From Streptomyces venezuelae (GTDB lineage Bacteria > Actinomycetota > Actinomycetes > Streptomycetales > Streptomycetaceae), in NCBI RefSeq assembly GCF_008642315.1, contig NZ_CP029192.1, positions 6,324,001 through 6,388,000 on the forward strand: a DNA stretch of 64,000 bases, in the 5' to 3' direction. Position 1 is the first letter of the stretch. The number at the start of each line of letters is the position of its first letter. The translations under genes and the position numbers were made by a program. The notes under the pieces were generated by a model. That model saw nothing but the letters and a program-made list of their open reading frames with translations. It did not search any database and was not told the origin of the DNA. This document shows, piece after piece, positions 63,238-64,000 of the stretch.

Positions 63238-64000
63238 TTGTAGACCCCCTGCTCGCCGAGCCGGTGGGCGATCCGGTTGGCGGTGAAGACGAGCGCCGCG
63301 CCGACGACGCCCTTGAACAGGCCCGCGGCCGCCGCGTAGCCGGTGTCGCCGCCGACGATGCCCTGCCAGAAGACGAAGGTGTCGAGCACCTCACCGACCT
63401 CGGGACCCACCGACTGCCGCTGCAGCAGCATCTGTTCGAAGCCGACGGAGAGGATGTCGCCGAGCCGCATGATCAGCAGCAGGATGATGATGGGCCGGAT
63501 GCTCGGCAGCGTGACGTGCCAGAACCGCCGCCAGGGGCCGGCCCCGTCGATCGCCGAGGCCTCGTACAGCTGCTCGTCGACCTGCATCAGCGCGGCGAGG
63601 AAGATGATCGTCCCCCACCCGGCGTCCTTCCAGATCACCTCGATGACGACGAGCGGTTTGTACGCGTCCGGGTTGCCGATGATGTCGACGATGTGCAGCC
63701 CCGAGTCACTCAGGAAGGTGTTCAACAGTCCTGTGTCGCTGAGGACTTGCTGGAACAGCGCGACCACGACGACCCACGACAGGAAGTGCGGCAGATAGAT
63801 CACGGACTGCGTGAAACGGCGCAGCAGATCCGACGTGAGGCTGTGCAGGAGCAGGGCGAGACCGAGCGGCGCCGGGAAGAAGAAGACGAGCTGCAGCACG
63901 GCGATGAACAGGGTGTTCCACGTCGCGTGCCAGAAGTCCGGGTCGCCGAACATCCGCGAGAAGTTCTCGGTGCCCACCCAGGGGCTGGCCCACAGTCCGT
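63234..64000 (-). CDS. Sugar ABC transporter permease (LplB-type), 5' end missing
   Basis: The protein is a MalF/LplB-like permease. The reading frame continues to the right edge (residues LWASPWVGTENFSRMFGDPDFW precede the first visible Met), so the first membrane segment and start lie outside. Visible parts are FIAVLQLVFFFPAPLGLALLLHSL, SVIYLPHFLSWVVVVALF, the EAA loop EQLYEASAIDGAGPWRRFWHVTLPSIRPI and the last segments. It pairs with the LplC-type permease. Confidence 0.9.
   Translation of the reverse strand, partial: GLWASPWVGTENFSRMFGDPDFWHATWNTLFIAVLQLVFFFPAPLGLALLLHSLTSDLLRRFTQSVIYLPHFLSWVVVVALFQQVLSDTGLLNTFLSDSGLHIVDIIGNPDAYKPLVVIEVIWKDAGWGTIIFLAALMQVDEQLYEASAIDGAGPWRRFWHVTLPSIRPIIILLLIMRLGDILSVGFEQMLLQRQSVGPEVGEVLDTFVFWQGIVGGDTGYAAAAGLFKGVVGAALVFTANRIAHRLGEQGVYK

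Overview
The window reads as a piece of a Streptomyces chromosome. It is very GC-rich with strong third-position G/C bias, carries GTG, TTG and apparently one CTG start, and contains actinomycete-typical families: an AfsR-type regulator, HtaA heme proteins, Tat-exported lipoproteins, DUF6243, DUF6153 and DUF6578 proteins, an F420 reductase and a PrimPol-like protein. About 60 protein genes are supported. I saw no rRNA, tRNA, insertion sequence, prophage or CRISPR array.

Layout. 1-0.9 kb: the 3' end of an NRPS condensation-domain gene, presumably the edge of a biosynthetic cluster. 1-9.7 kb: mixed enzymes and secreted proteins (YqeB-like, phosphotransferase, MOSC, methyltransferase/MazG pair, DoxX, lamin-tail protein, SDR, PhoD). 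9.8-12.2 kb: a Bcr/CflA drug exporter coupled to a serine hydrolase that seems to start at CTG. 12.2-12.65 kb: a large inverted and tandem repeat. 12.65-21.5 kb: Rsm22-like protein, a secreted glycosidase-like protein, ddaH with an unusual leader, a TetR/DUF6243 divergent pair with three palindromes, a GDPD, a primase-polymerase and small exported proteins.

21.5-32.8 kb is the clearest functional block, an iron and heme island: efeO-efeB-efeU (ferrous iron uptake), hmuT-hmuU-hmuV (heme ABC importer), two HtaA heme-binding surface proteins (one with a C-terminal LAATG sorting motif) and a heme oxygenase. Three iron-box-like sites, upstream of efeO, between hmuT and htaA, and upstream of the heme oxygenase, suggest joint control by a DmdR/IdeR-type repressor. 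Together the genes would capture heme at the wall, import it, open the ring and release iron, next to a separate ferrous-iron system.

33-53 kb: methionine aminopeptidase, several MFS exporters, a sialidase lacking a signal peptide, F420 reductase, a site-2 protease, a 1098-residue AfsR-like regulator abutting a DrrAB-type exporter, panB, a DHA2 exporter with a downstream TetR gene and an upstream palindrome, a membrane endonuclease/phosphatase-fold protein and nadE. 53-59.5 kb: a multicopper oxidase, a His-rich DUF6153 protein and an APC permease/DUF998/hydrolase operon. 59.5-64 kb: a LacI regulator and an LplABC-type sugar importer, whose first permease runs off the right edge.

Intergenic DNA holds several perfect hairpins that look like terminators and three families of dispersed repeats.
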